Of a stretch of 64,000 bases of DNA, positions 42,012-51,337 are shown piece by piece. The translations under genes and the position numbers were made by a program. The stretch is from CAWJNF01 sp963844235. Its GTDB lineage: Bacteria; Actinomycetota; Thermoleophilia; Gaiellales; Gaiellaceae. The DNA is taken from contig CAWJNF010000008.1 of the NCBI GenBank assembly GCA_963844235.1, positions 62,001 to 126,000 on the forward strand, read 5' to 3'. Numbering within the stretch: position 1 is the stretch's first letter; the number at the start of each line of letters is the position of its first letter. The notes beneath the pieces are model-generated. The model did not search any database. It saw only the letters and a list, made by a program, of their open reading frames with translations, and was not told the DNA's origin.

Positions 42012-42935
42012 GTGGCGACTGACCTCGCGACCGGTGCTGACCGCGCCTGCGTCCTGATCGCAGACGACGATCCGGACATCCTGGCGCTGCTCGCGCTCCT
42101 GCTCGAGCGCGACGGCTACGGCGTCGTGCGCGCCACCGACGGGCTCGAGGCGCTGCGCGTCGCACGGGAGGCGATGCCCGACCTGTGCGTGCTCGACGTG
42201 TCGATGCCCGGTGCGGACGGCTACACGGTCTGCCGGGAGCTGCTGGCGCAGGGCGCGGGCGCGCCGCTCGTGATCCTGCTCACGGCGCACGCGCACACGC
42301 CGGCGCGCGTCAGCGGGCTCGACGCGGGAGCGGTCGACTACATCGTGAAGCCGTTCGATCGGCAGGAGCTGCTCGCCCGCGTCCGTGCCGCTCTGCGCAC
42401 GAAGATCGCGCGCGACGAGCTCGCGGCCGAGGCGGTCACCGACTCGCTCACAGGGCTCATGAACCGCGGCCATCTGGCGGCGGCGGCGGTCGAGCACGTC
42501 GCTCTGGCGGCCCGAACCGGCCGGCCGCTGTCGTGCCTGTTGATCGACCTCGACCACTTCAAAGCGGTGAACGACACCTACGGGCACGCCGCGGGTGACG
42601 CCGTGCTCTCCGAGACGGCCCGGCGCTTCGCCCGGTCCGTGCGCAGGTCGGACGTGCTCGTTCGCTACGGAGGCGAGGAGTTCGTCGTGCTGCTGCCCGA
42701 GACCGACACCACCGGCGCGTTGACGATCGCCGCGCGGCTGCGGAAAAACCTCGAGGCGGCGGCTGTCGCCTTCACGAAGGAGAACGGCGAGGCCGTGGAG
42801 ATACCGGTGCGCGCGAGCATCGGCGTGGCGACCTGGGCCGAGGATCTCGGTCCCGCGGAGCTGATCGCCCAGGCGGACGGCGCGCTCTACCGCGCGAAAG
42901 CACTCGGCCGAGACCGCGTCGAGCTCGCGACGTAG
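42012..42935 (+). CDS. Response regulator with GGDEF output (diguanylate cyclase)
   Basis: A 307-residue protein. Receiver domain (about 12-130) with VLIADDDPDILALLALLLER, phospho-Asp in LCVLDVSMPGADGY and Lys in YIVKPFDRQE. GGDEF domain (about 145-307) with LTGLMNRGHLAAA, LIDLDHFKAVNDTYGHAAGD and active-site RYGGEEFVVLLPE; the inhibitory site RRSD sits five residues before it, so product inhibition is likely. It makes cyclic di-GMP from GTP on phosphorylation. GTG 42012 chosen as the closest start to the receiver. The kinase downstream may be its partner. Confidence 0.88.
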   Translation: MATDLATGADRACVLIADDDPDILALLALLLERDGYGVVRATDGLEALRVAREAMPDLCVLDVSMPGADGYTVCRELLAQGAGAPLVILLTAHAHTPARVSGLDAGAVDYIVKPFDRQELLARVRAALRTKIARDELAAEAVTDSLTGLMNRGHLAAAAVEHVALAARTGRPLSCLLIDLDHFKAVNDTYGHAAGDAVLSETARRFARSVRRSDVLVRYGGEEFVVLLPETDTTGALTIAARLRKNLEAAAVAFTKENGEAVEIPVRASIGVATWAEDLGPAELIAQADGALYRAKALGRDRVELAT

Positions 42936-43029
42936 AGCGCCCGTCGCCGGCCGGGACGGCGTCCGAATCAGGAAAGGGGTACTCGCCCGGCGCGCCTGGT
43001 GGCGCACCGCGGGCCCGGAACGGACGAAG

Positions 43030-43770
43030 ATGGAGAAGGACGCTGTGGCAGTGACCGCGGACCACCACCTGGGAAAGAGCGCGAGCGATCCGGAGCTCGC
43101 CCGCCTCGGCACGCTGCTCGCTCTCGGGAAGCTGGCACCGAGCGTCATCCACGAGATCAACAACCCCCTGTTCGCGATCCTCGGGCTGCTCGAGTTCCTG
43201 CTCGCCGAGGCCGAGCCGGGCACGAAGACGCATCAACGGCTCGTCCTCATGCAGCAGAGCGGCCTCGAGATCAAGGAGATCGTCCGCACCATCCTCGACT
43301 TCGCCCGCGAGCACGGTGACGAGCGCGTCGAGCTCGACCTCGCCGAGCTGGCCCGCGAGACCGTCGAGCTGTTCCGGCGCACTAGCGTGGCGCGCGACAT
43401 CGAGTCGCGCGTCGAGGCCTCGGCCGGGCCGCTGAGCGTCGTCGCGAGCAGGCAGGCGCTCAGGGTCGCGCTGCTCGCGCTGCTGTCCAATGCGGAGCAG
43501 GCGCTACCCGCCGGCGGCGCGATCGTGGTCGCCGTCGCGAGCCACGACGGTCAGGTCGTCGCCCGGGTGACCGACACTGGTGAGGGCGTTGCCGAGCACG
43601 CCGGGCAGGATCTCTTCGAGCCGTTCTTCACCACGCGCACCGAGCAGGGCGCCGCGGGCCTCGGACTGGCGATCGCCCGCGCCACTGCTCGGGCACACGG
43701 GGGCGATCTGACCCTGGAGCGCGTGTCGCCGGGCGCGACGTTCGCGCTCAGTCTGCCCGCGGCTTCCTAG
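43030..43770 (+). CDS. Soluble sensor-less histidine kinase
   Basis: A 246-residue kinase with only the core domains: phospho-His helix LGKLAPSVIHEINNPLFAIL, ATPase N-box LLALLSNAEQALPAGG, G1 DTGEGVAEHAG, FFTTR and G2 GAAGLGLAIARATARAHGG. No input domain or membrane helix, so it must be controlled by a partner protein. It follows the GGDEF response regulator by 94 bases, on the same strand. Its TAG stop overlaps the stop of the convergent amidohydrolase gene. Confidence 0.85.
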   Translation: MEKDAVAVTADHHLGKSASDPELARLGTLLALGKLAPSVIHEINNPLFAILGLLEFLLAEAEPGTKTHQRLVLMQQSGLEIKEIVRTILDFAREHGDERVELDLAELARETVELFRRTSVARDIESRVEASAGPLSVVASRQALRVALLALLSNAEQALPAGGAIVVAVASHDGQVVARVTDTGEGVAEHAGQDLFEPFFTTRTEQGAAGLGLAIARATARAHGGDLTLERVSPGATFALSLPAAS

Positions 43771-45020
43771 GGCGTCTGCGCGGACGCGATCGAGGCCAGC
43801 ATGATCTCGGCCGCGAGCGCCGCGTCGCCAGGGCTGGCCGACTCGGCCGGGTGATGACTGACACCGTCGAGGCAGGGGACGAACACCATCGCGCTCGGGA
43901 CGCGTGGCGCCACGCACATGGTGTCGTGCGCCGCGCCGGAGACCATGATCTTGTAGGGCTCGCCGGTCGCCTTGGCCGCCGCCTCGAGCGCGCCTACGAG
44001 GCCGGCGTCGAGCAGCGTTGCGGGCAGCGTCTGCCGCTCGGCGTGCTCGGCCTGCATCCCCCGGCGCTCGGCGGCCGCCGCGGCGAAGGCGGCGATGTCG
44101 CGGGCGACGCCGCGGAAGGCGTCCTCCTCGGGCCCACGCACGTCGAGCGAGAAGCGGGCGCGCTCCGCGATAGCGTTGATCAGGCCCGGCGTCACCTCGA
44201 TCTCGCCGACCGTCCCCACGGTTCCCGCACCGGCGTCGCGGGCCAGCCGCTCGAGCTCGAGCACACACTCCGCCAGCACCGCCGTCGGGTCGAGACGGAA
44301 GTCCATGGGCGTGGCGCCCGCGTGGTCGCCGCGGCCGTGGACGGTCACGTCAGCGTGCACGTAGCCGGCGATGGCGCGGACGATGCCGATGCGGTTGCCG
44401 GTGTCCTGGAGCACGCGCGCCTGCTCGATGTGCATCTCGATCCAGCCGGTCAGGCCGTCGAGGACGTGGGCGGCCTCCCGCCAGAGCCCCGGCTCGAAGC
44501 CGGCCTCCTCGGCGTGCTCCCAGAAGCTGCGCCCGTCGTCGATCGCCCTGAAACGCTCCCTGAGGTCGTCGTCGGTGACGCGCTGGGCGATGATCCGGCT
44601 CCCCAGCAGCATCTGTCCGAAGCCCGAGCCCTCCTCCTCGAGGAACGAGATCAGCCGGAGCGGCAGGCCGAGCCCCAGCTCGTCGTTGAGCCGGCAGACC
44701 TCGAGCGCCGTGACGACGCCCATGGTTCCGTCGTACTTGCCGCCGTTGCGGTTCGAGTCGCAATGCGAGCCGATCCCGAAGGCGGGCTCGCCCGGCGGCC
44801 GGTTGCGCGCGACGAGCGTGCCGACGGAGTCGAAGCCGCACTCGAAGTCGAGCGCTTGGAGCTCTCGTACGAAGTAGGACACGGTGTTTCGGTAGGCGTC
44901 GGTGTACGCGTAGCGGCGGATCGCGCCTGCCGACAGCGTGTAGTCCGGACCCGCCAGCGTCTCGATGTCGCGCTCGATCCGCGCGGCGCTCCGGGCGCGG
45001 TCGATCGCCGGAAAGTCCAT
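43767..45020 (-). CDS. M20-family amidohydrolase (allantoate / N-carbamoyl amino acid type)
   Basis: A 417-residue enzyme of the hydantoinase/carbamoylase branch of M20. Metal ligands appear in IGSHCDSNRNGGKYDGTMGV, SFLEEEGSGFGQMLLGSRII, EMHIEQARVLQDTG and near the end GVSHHPAESASPGDAAL; the dimerisation domain has GRGDHAGATPMDFRLDPTA. The insertion SNRNGG in the first motif matches carbamoylase-type members. It would release ammonia and CO2 or a carbamoyl group from ureido compounds. No other purine or hydantoin gene is near, so the substrate stays open. Confidence 0.85.
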   Translation of the reverse strand: MDFPAIDRARSAARIERDIETLAGPDYTLSAGAIRRYAYTDAYRNTVSYFVRELQALDFECGFDSVGTLVARNRPPGEPAFGIGSHCDSNRNGGKYDGTMGVVTALEVCRLNDELGLGLPLRLISFLEEEGSGFGQMLLGSRIIAQRVTDDDLRERFRAIDDGRSFWEHAEEAGFEPGLWREAAHVLDGLTGWIEMHIEQARVLQDTGNRIGIVRAIAGYVHADVTVHGRGDHAGATPMDFRLDPTAVLAECVLELERLARDAGAGTVGTVGEIEVTPGLINAIAERARFSLDVRGPEEDAFRGVARDIAAFAAAAAERRGMQAEHAERQTLPATLLDAGLVGALEAAAKATGEPYKIMVSGAAHDTMCVAPRVPSAMVFVPCLDGVSHHPAESASPGDAALAAEIMLASIASAQTP

Positions 45021-45139
45021 GGTCACGCGTGGCTCCTCTCGACGTCGGGGATAGCCGACCGGTCTATCTTCGCGCCCCGCGGACAGCCGTGCGGCCCGAC
45101 TCCACGAGAGGGCTGGCGAGCAACCCGGGCGACGGTAGA

Positions 45140-45388
45140 ATGCGGTCCGTGAGCATCCTGGCGATCGTCCTGATCGCATGTGCCGTGCTCGTAGTGGTCG
45201 GCGCCGAATGGCCGCGTCTGACCGCCGGGCTGCGGGCGCGCGAGGAGGCCAAGGCGCGCCAGGAGCGCAGCCGGCGCAAGGCGGAGCTGAGGGTCGTCCA
45301 CGGAGATCGCGACGAGTTCGCCGAGAGCGTGCGCCGGGACCTCGATCAGCTCCCCGTCATCGAAGAGAAGGACGACCGCAGGCGCTGA
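45140..45388 (+). CDS. Small single-span membrane protein
   Basis: 82 residues from ATG 45140 (or 79 from GTG 45149). One N-terminal helix (VSILAIVLIACAVLVVVGAE), then a highly charged stretch (RAREEAKARQERSRRKAELR) and an acidic end. No family recognised; TatA- or YtxH-like in layout only. Divergent from the amidohydrolase gene. Confidence 0.5.
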   Translation: MRSVSILAIVLIACAVLVVVGAEWPRLTAGLRAREEAKARQERSRRKAELRVVHGDRDEFAESVRRDLDQLPVIEEKDDRRR

Positions 45389-45454
45389 CGTCCCTGGCCG
45401 GCCGCTGCGCTGGCCGTGACGCCCCTGGCCGGCTTCCGCACTGCGACGGGAGTC

Positions 45455-45482
45455 GTAGGGGCGGGCCTTGGCCCGCCCCTAC
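45455..45482. repeat. GTAG-type palindrome, GGGCC core, perfect
   Basis: GTAGGGGCGGGCC-TT-GGCCCGCCCCTAC, a perfect 13-base inverted repeat around TT between two convergent genes. Same ends as the CCGGAT copies, different core. Confidence 0.9.
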
Positions 45483-45552
45483 AGCCGTTTCACCCGATCG
45501 GTGCGAGGCGTTTTGGCAGGAGTTGCCGGTCGAACGTTCTTAGAGGCCACAC

Positions 45553-48081
45553 CTAGCCCGGCACGCGGATCGTCGCCACGACGACGCGTGTGTTCGGGAG
45601 TATGCGCGGGAGGTTCTCGTTGTTCTTCGCCTCCTGCCGATCGGACACGCGTAGCTCGAGCCGGTGTGTCCCCGGCCTGGCGAAGGCGACGGGCAGCGTC
45701 GCGATGTCGGCTGCCAGGCTGCCCGAGCGCCAGGAGCCGCCGTCGAGGCGGTATTGGATCGAGTCCGGATCGACGCCGGCGCCGGCGTCGCGCACCCGTG
45801 CCCGGACCCGGCCGCCCGTGGCCGTGCGCGACAGCAACGAGACAGCAGGCGGCCGCACGTCGTCGATCCAGAGCCGGAACCTGAACCTGCCGGCGCGTGC
45901 TGCGCTCGTCGTGTCGAAGACGACCGAGTAGGTGCGCGGGCTGGGAAGCAGCACGGCGACAGTTGTCGATTGGGCGAGGAACGACGTGAGGTAGGGATTT
46001 CCGACGAACGGGAGCGCCGAGGCGCCGGCGAGGCGGTTCTCGTCGGCGCCAAGGACGATTCGCGGGTGGATGGTGACGCCCGGCGCGGTCCCGATGACGG
46101 AGACGCCCAGGTTGGCGGCGGCACGAGGCAGCACGATCCGGAAGACCTGCTCCGGGCCGGGGAGGACCTGGCGCACGAGCGAGGGAGCATCCGGGTAGCG
46201 GTACGCGCGGATCTTCGCGGACCCTCGGGCGGCGTTGCCCCGATACGTGCCCGGACCGTCGAGGGTCACGGCGCGGGCCTCCGGAAGTCGTGGGTGCGTG
46301 ACGCGGTACCAGAACGGGATCCGGCGACGCTCGGCGCCGTGCGTGAGGACGACGAACCCCGTGCGCTCGCCCTCCGGCGCGTTCGCCGCGACGTGGAGAC
46401 CGATCGCAAGCGTCCCTGGCACGGCGACCTCGGCCGGCACGTCCAACTCGAGCCCGGCGGGCATGCTCGGCGTCTCGAGCGTGACCGTCCAGGCTCCCGC
46501 TCCTCCGCCCGCGTCGGCGAGATCGACCGACGCCGACGCCGAGGTGGGGGAGCGTGCATCGAGCAGGCCGAACGCGACCGACTGCGGCGTCGCGAAGACG
46601 AGCGGGTCGACCGCCTGCTCGAGCTGGATCATGCCCCCGCCCGACCGGGTCGCCTCGGCTTCGGTCGACCTCGTGCCGTCCGCCCACACGGGGCGTCCGG
46701 TCGCGACGAGCGCCGACTTGACCTGCTCGACCGTCCAGCCGGGATGGAGGGCACGGAGCAGCGCTGCGCCGCCGGCTACATGTGGCGCCGCCATGCTCGT
46801 ACCGGAGAGGGTTCCGAAACTGCCGCCGGGCTGGGCGGAGAGCACCTCGACGCCCGGGGCGGTGACGTCCGGCTTGAGCGCGAGGCCGAGCGGCGTCGGC
46901 CCGCTCGCCGAGAAGCTCGCCAGGGTCAGGTCGTCGTCGGCGGCGCCGACGGTGATCGCGCGCAGCGATGACCCCGGCGAGGCGGCGCTGCCGCGCCCGA
47001 GCAACTCGTAGTCGTTCCCGACCGAGGCGACCGGGATCACGCCTGCAGCCGCGGCGTTGTCGAGCGCGATCGCGACCGCATCGCGGCTCGGCTCGACCTC
47101 GGGCTCCCCGAGCGACAGGTTGAGCACGTCCATCCCGTCGGCCACGGCTGCCTCGATCGCGGCGACGAGCTCTGGAGAGTTGCCGTTGAGGCCGAGGCCG
47201 GACTCCGTCGGGACCGTGAGCACCTTGTAGTTGCCGATGTAGGCGAGCGGAGCGACTCCCGAGATGGATGTGGGGGCTCCGGCGTCGCCGGCGCCCACCG
47301 GCGTCTCGGGCGCGCCCGCCGCGATCCCCGCCACGTGCATGCCGTGGAAGGAGTGCACAGGGTCGAAGGGCTTGCCCGCGTGGGGCCAGCCGGCGTTGTG
47401 CGGGGCAAAGGCCCGGGCCACGATCACCTTGGGGCTCGTGTACGCGACATCGCCTTTCGGGAACCCCGGAGGCATGGTGAGCCCGGCGGGGTCGAAGAAC
47501 GGATGCCGCTGATCGACCCCGTCGTCGAGGATCGCGATCTTCATCCCCTGTCCCGCGTGCTCGAGCGCGGGCCCCCACAGGGCCGGAGCGCCGATGAGGG
47601 CCGGCGTCACCTGCTGCCGCGTGCGGGGCTCGACCCGCGCGCCGCGCCGGGCCTCTTCCTGCTCGTACAGCGGCCCGTAGCGGACGCTCGGGTAGACCCG
47701 CACGACCCCGGGAACCGCTTCGAGCCTCCGCAGCTCCGTCGCCGGCAGCGAGACCGCGAGCCCGGCGAGGACGATCCGGTACCGCCAGCGGATCTCGGCG
47801 CCCGGAATCCGGCTCAGGATCCGGTGCGAGACGGTCAACTGCGCGCGTTCGACGGCAGCCAGGGCCGCCCGGGCCGAGCGGCCCGCGGGGTCGGCATGAC
47901 GCCATCCGCTCCGGGCCGCCGGCGGTGGAGCGAGCCCGACGATGACCTCCACGCGCGGCGTCGGCGCCCGATCCGGCACGGCGGCGAGGCCGACGCCGGG
48001 AATCGCGAGCAGCGCGGGGAGGAGGATGGCGAGGAGACAGCGAACGATCCGCCGATGGTACTTGCGGGCTCTGCGAGGCAG
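45553..48081 (-). CDS. Secreted subtilisin-like (S8) protease, second copy
   Basis: About 842 residues. Signal peptide CLLAILLPALLAIPGVGLAA, a prodomain (VSHRILSRIPGAEIRWRYRI), then the triad: Asp in IAILDDGVDQRHPF, His in HSFHGMHVAGIAAG, Ser in LSGTSMAAPHVAGGAALLRA, with VASVGNDYELL as oxyanion block. A long beta-rich C-terminal part follows (VWADGTRSTEAEATRSGGGM and later Fn3-like segments, ending DPDSIQYRLDGGSWRSG and RPGTHRLELRVSD). No ATG, GTG or TTG lies between the tRNA-Leu and the signal peptide; CTG 48079-48081 is the nearest start-like codon, so the 5' end is uncertain. Not homologous over the tail to the 14.6-kb protease. Confidence 0.8.
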   Translation of the reverse strand: MPRRARKYHRRIVRCLLAILLPALLAIPGVGLAAVPDRAPTPRVEVIVGLAPPPAARSGWRHADPAGRSARAALAAVERAQLTVSHRILSRIPGAEIRWRYRIVLAGLAVSLPATELRRLEAVPGVVRVYPSVRYGPLYEQEEARRGARVEPRTRQQVTPALIGAPALWGPALEHAGQGMKIAILDDGVDQRHPFFDPAGLTMPPGFPKGDVAYTSPKVIVARAFAPHNAGWPHAGKPFDPVHSFHGMHVAGIAAGAPETPVGAGDAGAPTSISGVAPLAYIGNYKVLTVPTESGLGLNGNSPELVAAIEAAVADGMDVLNLSLGEPEVEPSRDAVAIALDNAAAAGVIPVASVGNDYELLGRGSAASPGSSLRAITVGAADDDLTLASFSASGPTPLGLALKPDVTAPGVEVLSAQPGGSFGTLSGTSMAAPHVAGGAALLRALHPGWTVEQVKSALVATGRPVWADGTRSTEAEATRSGGGMIQLEQAVDPLVFATPQSVAFGLLDARSPTSASASVDLADAGGGAGAWTVTLETPSMPAGLELDVPAEVAVPGTLAIGLHVAANAPEGERTGFVVLTHGAERRRIPFWYRVTHPRLPEARAVTLDGPGTYRGNAARGSAKIRAYRYPDAPSLVRQVLPGPEQVFRIVLPRAAANLGVSVIGTAPGVTIHPRIVLGADENRLAGASALPFVGNPYLTSFLAQSTTVAVLLPSPRTYSVVFDTTSAARAGRFRFRLWIDDVRPPAVSLLSRTATGGRVRARVRDAGAGVDPDSIQYRLDGGSWRSGSLAADIATLPVAFARPGTHRLELRVSDRQEAKNNENLPRILPNTRVVVATIRVPG

Positions 48082-48136
48082 CGAATCGTACGTCCCGCCT
48101 GGCTGCGCGCTACACTGATCTGCGACAAGGCACCAC

Positions 48137-48220
48137 GCGGATGTGGCGGAATTGGTAGACGCGCACGGTTCAGGTCCGTGTGGGGGCAACCCCGTGGAGG
48201 TTCGATTCCTCTCATCCGCA
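48137..48220 (+). tRNA. tRNA-Leu (anticodon CAG)
   Basis: Acceptor GCGGATG (48137-48143) pairs with CATCCGC (48213-48219), discriminator A. Anticodon stem CACGG/CCGTG encloses loop TTCAGGT, so CAG, reading CUG. A long variable arm (TGGGGGCAACCCC) marks a class II tRNA and the T-loop TTCGATT is normal. CCA is not encoded. Confidence 0.96.
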
Positions 48221-48311
48221 TCGAGCGCAAGGACATCCCGTAACTTTTCTCCCCCCCAGGGAGTCCGGGTCGTCCCCCGTTCGGGCATTAAGGTCCCGCG
48301 TCCCCAGGTCG

Positions 48312-49283
48312 ATGCCACCTCCCGTGAGGAGGATTTTCGACGTACTGCGGACGCCGCGCGGGAAGCGCACGTTCAACATCGTCGTCACGGTGCTCGCGCT
48401 CGGGATCTCGGCGCTTGCGGCCCGGCACTTCGCCTCGACCGGCTGGCCGCTGCAGAACGCAGACCCGCAGCTCGTCGCCGTCGCAGGGCTCCTCTTCGTC
48501 CTCGCCTACCCCTTCAAGGCCTGGGGATGGCATAGGCTCTTCCACCCCTCCGAGCGGCCGCGGTCGATCTCGCTCGCAGCCGCCAACGGAGCGGCGTCCG
48601 TCACGGGCGCCGCGCTTCCCGGCCGCTTCGACGACGTCGTCCGCATCGCGGTCGTGCGACGCTATCCGAGCTGCCCGTCCGGAATCGGCTCGCTCAGTCT
48701 CTCGCTCTTCATGCTCGGCCTGCTCGACGCGGCGGCCCTCATGCCGATCAGCGCCGCGGCCGCTGCGACGTCGAGCGACTCGACGGCCGTCCGCGCCGGC
48801 CTCGCGATCGTCGCCGCCGCGGGCCTCGGTGCGGGGATCCTGATCTGGCTGATGCCGCGCATGCTCCTGAGCACCCGCCTGATCCGCTACCGCCTCACCC
48901 ACTGGCTCTCGAAGCGGTCGACGCCGATGAGCTCCGCGTGGCGGGCCTGGCTGCTCGTGTTCGCATCCTGGGTGATGCGCGCCCTGGGGCTCTACCTCCT
49001 GCTCGCCGCAATGGGCATCTCGATCTCCTTCCCGCTCGCGATCGGCTTCCTCTGCGCGGCGGCGGCGTCGGGGGCGCTCCCGATCGCGCCGGCCGGGGCG
49101 GCCACGCAGGCGGGCGCCGGCGCGGCGATGCTCGTCGCCTCCGGCGTTGCGACGCAGCAGGCCATCGCCTTCGCGATCAGCGCGCAGGCGCTCCTGATTC
49201 TCGCCGGCGCCGGCGTCGTGATCTTCGCGGCGCTGCTGCACACGGGCCAGCGGCTCGCCCTGCGGCGCGCAGCGGCTGCCTGA
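48312..49283 (+). CDS. Lysylphosphatidylglycerol-synthase-like (UPF0104) membrane protein
   Basis: A 323-residue protein with about eight helices, GKRTFNIVVTVLALGISALA at the start, AYPFKAWGWHRLFHPSERPR, and GAALPGRFDDVVRIAVVRRY, the loop that is most conserved in LPG-synthase/UPF0104 flippase domains. Near the end is GALPIAPAGAATQAGAGAAM. There is no soluble aminoacyl-transferase domain, so lipid flipping or an unknown role is more likely than lysyl-PG synthesis. Lies after the tRNA-Leu with its own start at ATG 48312 or GTG 48324. Confidence 0.72.
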   Translation: MPPPVRRIFDVLRTPRGKRTFNIVVTVLALGISALAARHFASTGWPLQNADPQLVAVAGLLFVLAYPFKAWGWHRLFHPSERPRSISLAAANGAASVTGAALPGRFDDVVRIAVVRRYPSCPSGIGSLSLSLFMLGLLDAAALMPISAAAAATSSDSTAVRAGLAIVAAAGLGAGILIWLMPRMLLSTRLIRYRLTHWLSKRSTPMSSAWRAWLLVFASWVMRALGLYLLLAAMGISISFPLAIGFLCAAAASGALPIAPAGAATQAGAGAAMLVASGVATQQAIAFAISAQALLILAGAGVVIFAALLHTGQRLALRRAAAA

Positions 49284-49341
49284 ACGGCGCGGCCCGCGAC
49301 GCCGAGCTTCGCCCGCCCGGGGCGTTGCTACGCTCAGCCCC

Positions 49342-49698
49342 GTGCAGGGGCTCCACGCCGTCAACGGTGTCCTCCTCGTCGCCGTCAACGCGCTCGCGGG
49401 GGCGCTCGGCGTGCTCTACGTGCGCCGGCGAGGCGAGCCCAGCCGTCTGTTCTCGCACCTGCTCGTGCTCGGGCAGACGCTGCTCGTGGCCCAGGCCGCT
49501 CTCGGGCTGCTGATGCTCTCCGGCGGCGAGCGCACCGCCGACAAGCTCCACTACCTGTACGGCGCCCTGGCGCTCGGCGCGGTGCTCGCGCCGTGGCTCT
49601 ACGCGCCGGGCGACCCGCGCGCCCGTCTCGTGTGGTTCTGCGGGGCGGCGTTCCTCGGCGCCGCGCTCGGCGTGCGCGCCTACCTGACCGGATCGTGA
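49342..49698 (+). CDS. Small membrane protein (118 residues)
   Basis: Starts at GTG 49342. Four helices: HAVNGVLLVAVNALAGALGV, LLVLGQTLLVAQAALGLLML, YLYGALALGAVLAPWLYAPG and VWFCGAAFLGAALGVRAYLT. Cytochrome-b561-like in layout but without obvious paired heme His beyond HLL and HYLYG. Unknown function. First of three overlapping genes leading into a flavoprotein. Confidence 0.65.
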   Translation: MQGLHAVNGVLLVAVNALAGALGVLYVRRRGEPSRLFSHLLVLGQTLLVAQAALGLLMLSGGERTADKLHYLYGALALGAVLAPWLYAPGDPRARLVWFCGAAFLGAALGVRAYLTGS

Positions 49699-50066
49699 GA
49701 CGCATCGGGCCCACACTGCGCGGGTTCGCGATCATCTTCGCAGCCGCGGGCGTGATCACGGCGCTCCAGCTCGACGATGCGCTCGCGGCCGTCTTCTTCG
49801 TCGTGCGGATCGCGTTCTTCGTCGCGATCGCATTGTTCCTCTACCGCCTCTGGCGGGAGCGGCGTGAGGAGATCTCCCAGTGGGGTCTCCGGTCGCGCGT
49901 CGTCTTCTACGGCGCAGTCGGGCTCGCGATCGCCAACATCGGCGCGGCGTTCGCGCCCCAGTACCCGTCCGGCGGGCTCGAGGCCCTCATCTTCTTCCTC
50001 GTCCTCGCCGCATGCGTCTTCGCCTGCTGGCGCGTGTGGCGCGACGAGCACACGTACGGCTATTGA
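49695..50066 (+). CDS. Small membrane protein (123 residues)
   Basis: GTG 49695 overlaps the preceding TGA by four bases. Four helices (GFAIIFAAAGVITALQLDDA, VVRIAFFVAIALFLYRLWRE, RVVFYGAVGLAIANIGAAFA, EALIFFLVLAACVFACWRVW). No motif. Its stop shares an A with the ATG of the flavoprotein gene (TGATG), so the three genes are probably translated together. Confidence 0.65.
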   Translation: MRRIGPTLRGFAIIFAAAGVITALQLDDALAAVFFVVRIAFFVAIALFLYRLWRERREEISQWGLRSRVVFYGAVGLAIANIGAAFAPQYPSGGLEALIFFLVLAACVFACWRVWRDEHTYGY

Positions 50067-51289
50067 TGCCCGGAGACGTCGTCGTCATCGTCGGGGCCAG
50101 CCTTGCCGGGGGAACGGCGGCGGCAACGCTGCGCGACGAGGGGTTCGACGGCCGGATCGTCCTGGTCGGTGCCGAGGCCGAGCTGCCCTACGAGCGGCCG
50201 CCGCTGTCGAAGGGGTACCTGAAGGGCGAGACGCCGCGCGAGAAGCTGCTCGTCCGTCCAGAGTCGTTCTGGGCGGAGCGCGAGGTGGAGCTGGAGCTCG
50301 GCACGCCGGCGGCTCGTATCGACCCACCGACGCGCGATGTCGAGCTCGCCGACGGCCGGCGTCTCTCCTACGACAAGCTGCTCGTCGCGACCGGGGGCCG
50401 GAACCGACGGCTGCGTGTTCCGGGCGCTGAGCTTCCCGGCGTGCTCGACCTGCGGACGATCGAGGACTCGGTCCGCATACGCGAGGCCGCCGGCAAGGGC
50501 GGGCGGGCGGTCGTCGTCGGCATGGGCTTCATCGGCTCCGAGGTGGCGGCGACGCTCCGTCAGCTCGGGCTCGACGTGGTCTGCATCGAGCCGTTCGCGG
50601 TCCCGCTCGAGCGCGCGCTCGGGCCGGAGGTCGGACGGGCGATCGCCGAGCTCCACCGTGAGCACGGCGTCGTGGCGCGCTACGGCGAGGGCGTGGACGC
50701 CTTCGAGGGCGCCGGCACGGTCGAGAGCGTCCTGACGTCCTCGGGCGAGCGCGTGGAGTGCGACTTCGCGGTCGTCGGCGTCGGGATCGAGCCGGCCGTC
50801 GAGGTCGTCGCCGGGACCGCGGTGGAGGTCGACAACGGGATCGTCGTCGACGAGCTCTGCCGGACGTCCGTCGAGGGCATCTGGGCCGCCGGCGACGTCG
50901 CCCGCCACCACCACCCGCTCTTCGGGCTGGTGCGCGTCGAGCACTGGCGCAACGCGATCGAGCAGGGCGCCGCCGCCGCGCGCTCGATGCTCGGCAAGGG
51001 CGTGCCCTACGCGGAGGTGCACTGGTTCTGGTCCGACCAGTACGACGCCAACATCCAGTACACGGGCCACCACACCGGCTGGGACGAGCTCGTTGTCCGC
51101 GGCTCGATCGACGAGCGGAAGTTCGTCGCCTTCTACATCGCGCAGGGCGTCGTCCACGCTGCGGCGGCGCTGGACTCGGGCCGCGACCTGCGACGGGCCC
51201 AGGCGCTGATCAGGACGCAGTCGCCGGTCGATCCGGCGGCGCTGCGCGATCCAGAGATCGACCTGCGGACGCTCGTGCCGGGCGCCTGA
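50066..51289 (+). CDS. Ferredoxin-reductase-like FAD/NAD(P)-dependent oxidoreductase
   Basis: A 407-residue two-dinucleotide-fold flavoprotein. FAD site VVIVGASLAGGTAAATLRDE, KLLVATGGRNRRLRVPG, NAD(P) site AVVVGMGFIGSEVAATLRQL, second FAD motif GIWAAGDVARHHHPLFG, and C-terminal reductase domain with HWFWSDQYDANIQYTGHHTG. This is the pattern of the oxygenase-coupled ferredoxin or rubredoxin reductases. No oxygenase or ferredoxin is adjacent; the two small membrane proteins upstream are the only coupled genes. Confidence 0.86.
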   Translation: MPGDVVVIVGASLAGGTAAATLRDEGFDGRIVLVGAEAELPYERPPLSKGYLKGETPREKLLVRPESFWAEREVELELGTPAARIDPPTRDVELADGRRLSYDKLLVATGGRNRRLRVPGAELPGVLDLRTIEDSVRIREAAGKGGRAVVVGMGFIGSEVAATLRQLGLDVVCIEPFAVPLERALGPEVGRAIAELHREHGVVARYGEGVDAFEGAGTVESVLTSSGERVECDFAVVGVGIEPAVEVVAGTAVEVDNGIVVDELCRTSVEGIWAAGDVARHHHPLFGLVRVEHWRNAIEQGAAAARSMLGKGVPYAEVHWFWSDQYDANIQYTGHHTGWDELVVRGSIDERKFVAFYIAQGVVHAAAALDSGRDLRRAQALIRTQSPVDPAALRDPEIDLRTLVPGA

Positions 51290-51312
51290 GCCGGCGAAGT
51301 CGCCAGCCGAAC

Positions 51313-51337
51313 GGGCCGGATGAGATCCGGCCCCTAC
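51313..51337. repeat. GTAG-type palindrome ending hemQ
   Basis: GGGCCGGATGAGATCCGGCC then CCTAC between two convergent genes. The minus-strand TAG at 51334-51336 is the hemQ stop. Confidence 0.88.

Noticed and set aside
42936..43029. Promoter or operator between the diguanylate cyclase and the histidine kinase
   Set aside because: No dyad or box stands out from background; left unannotated.
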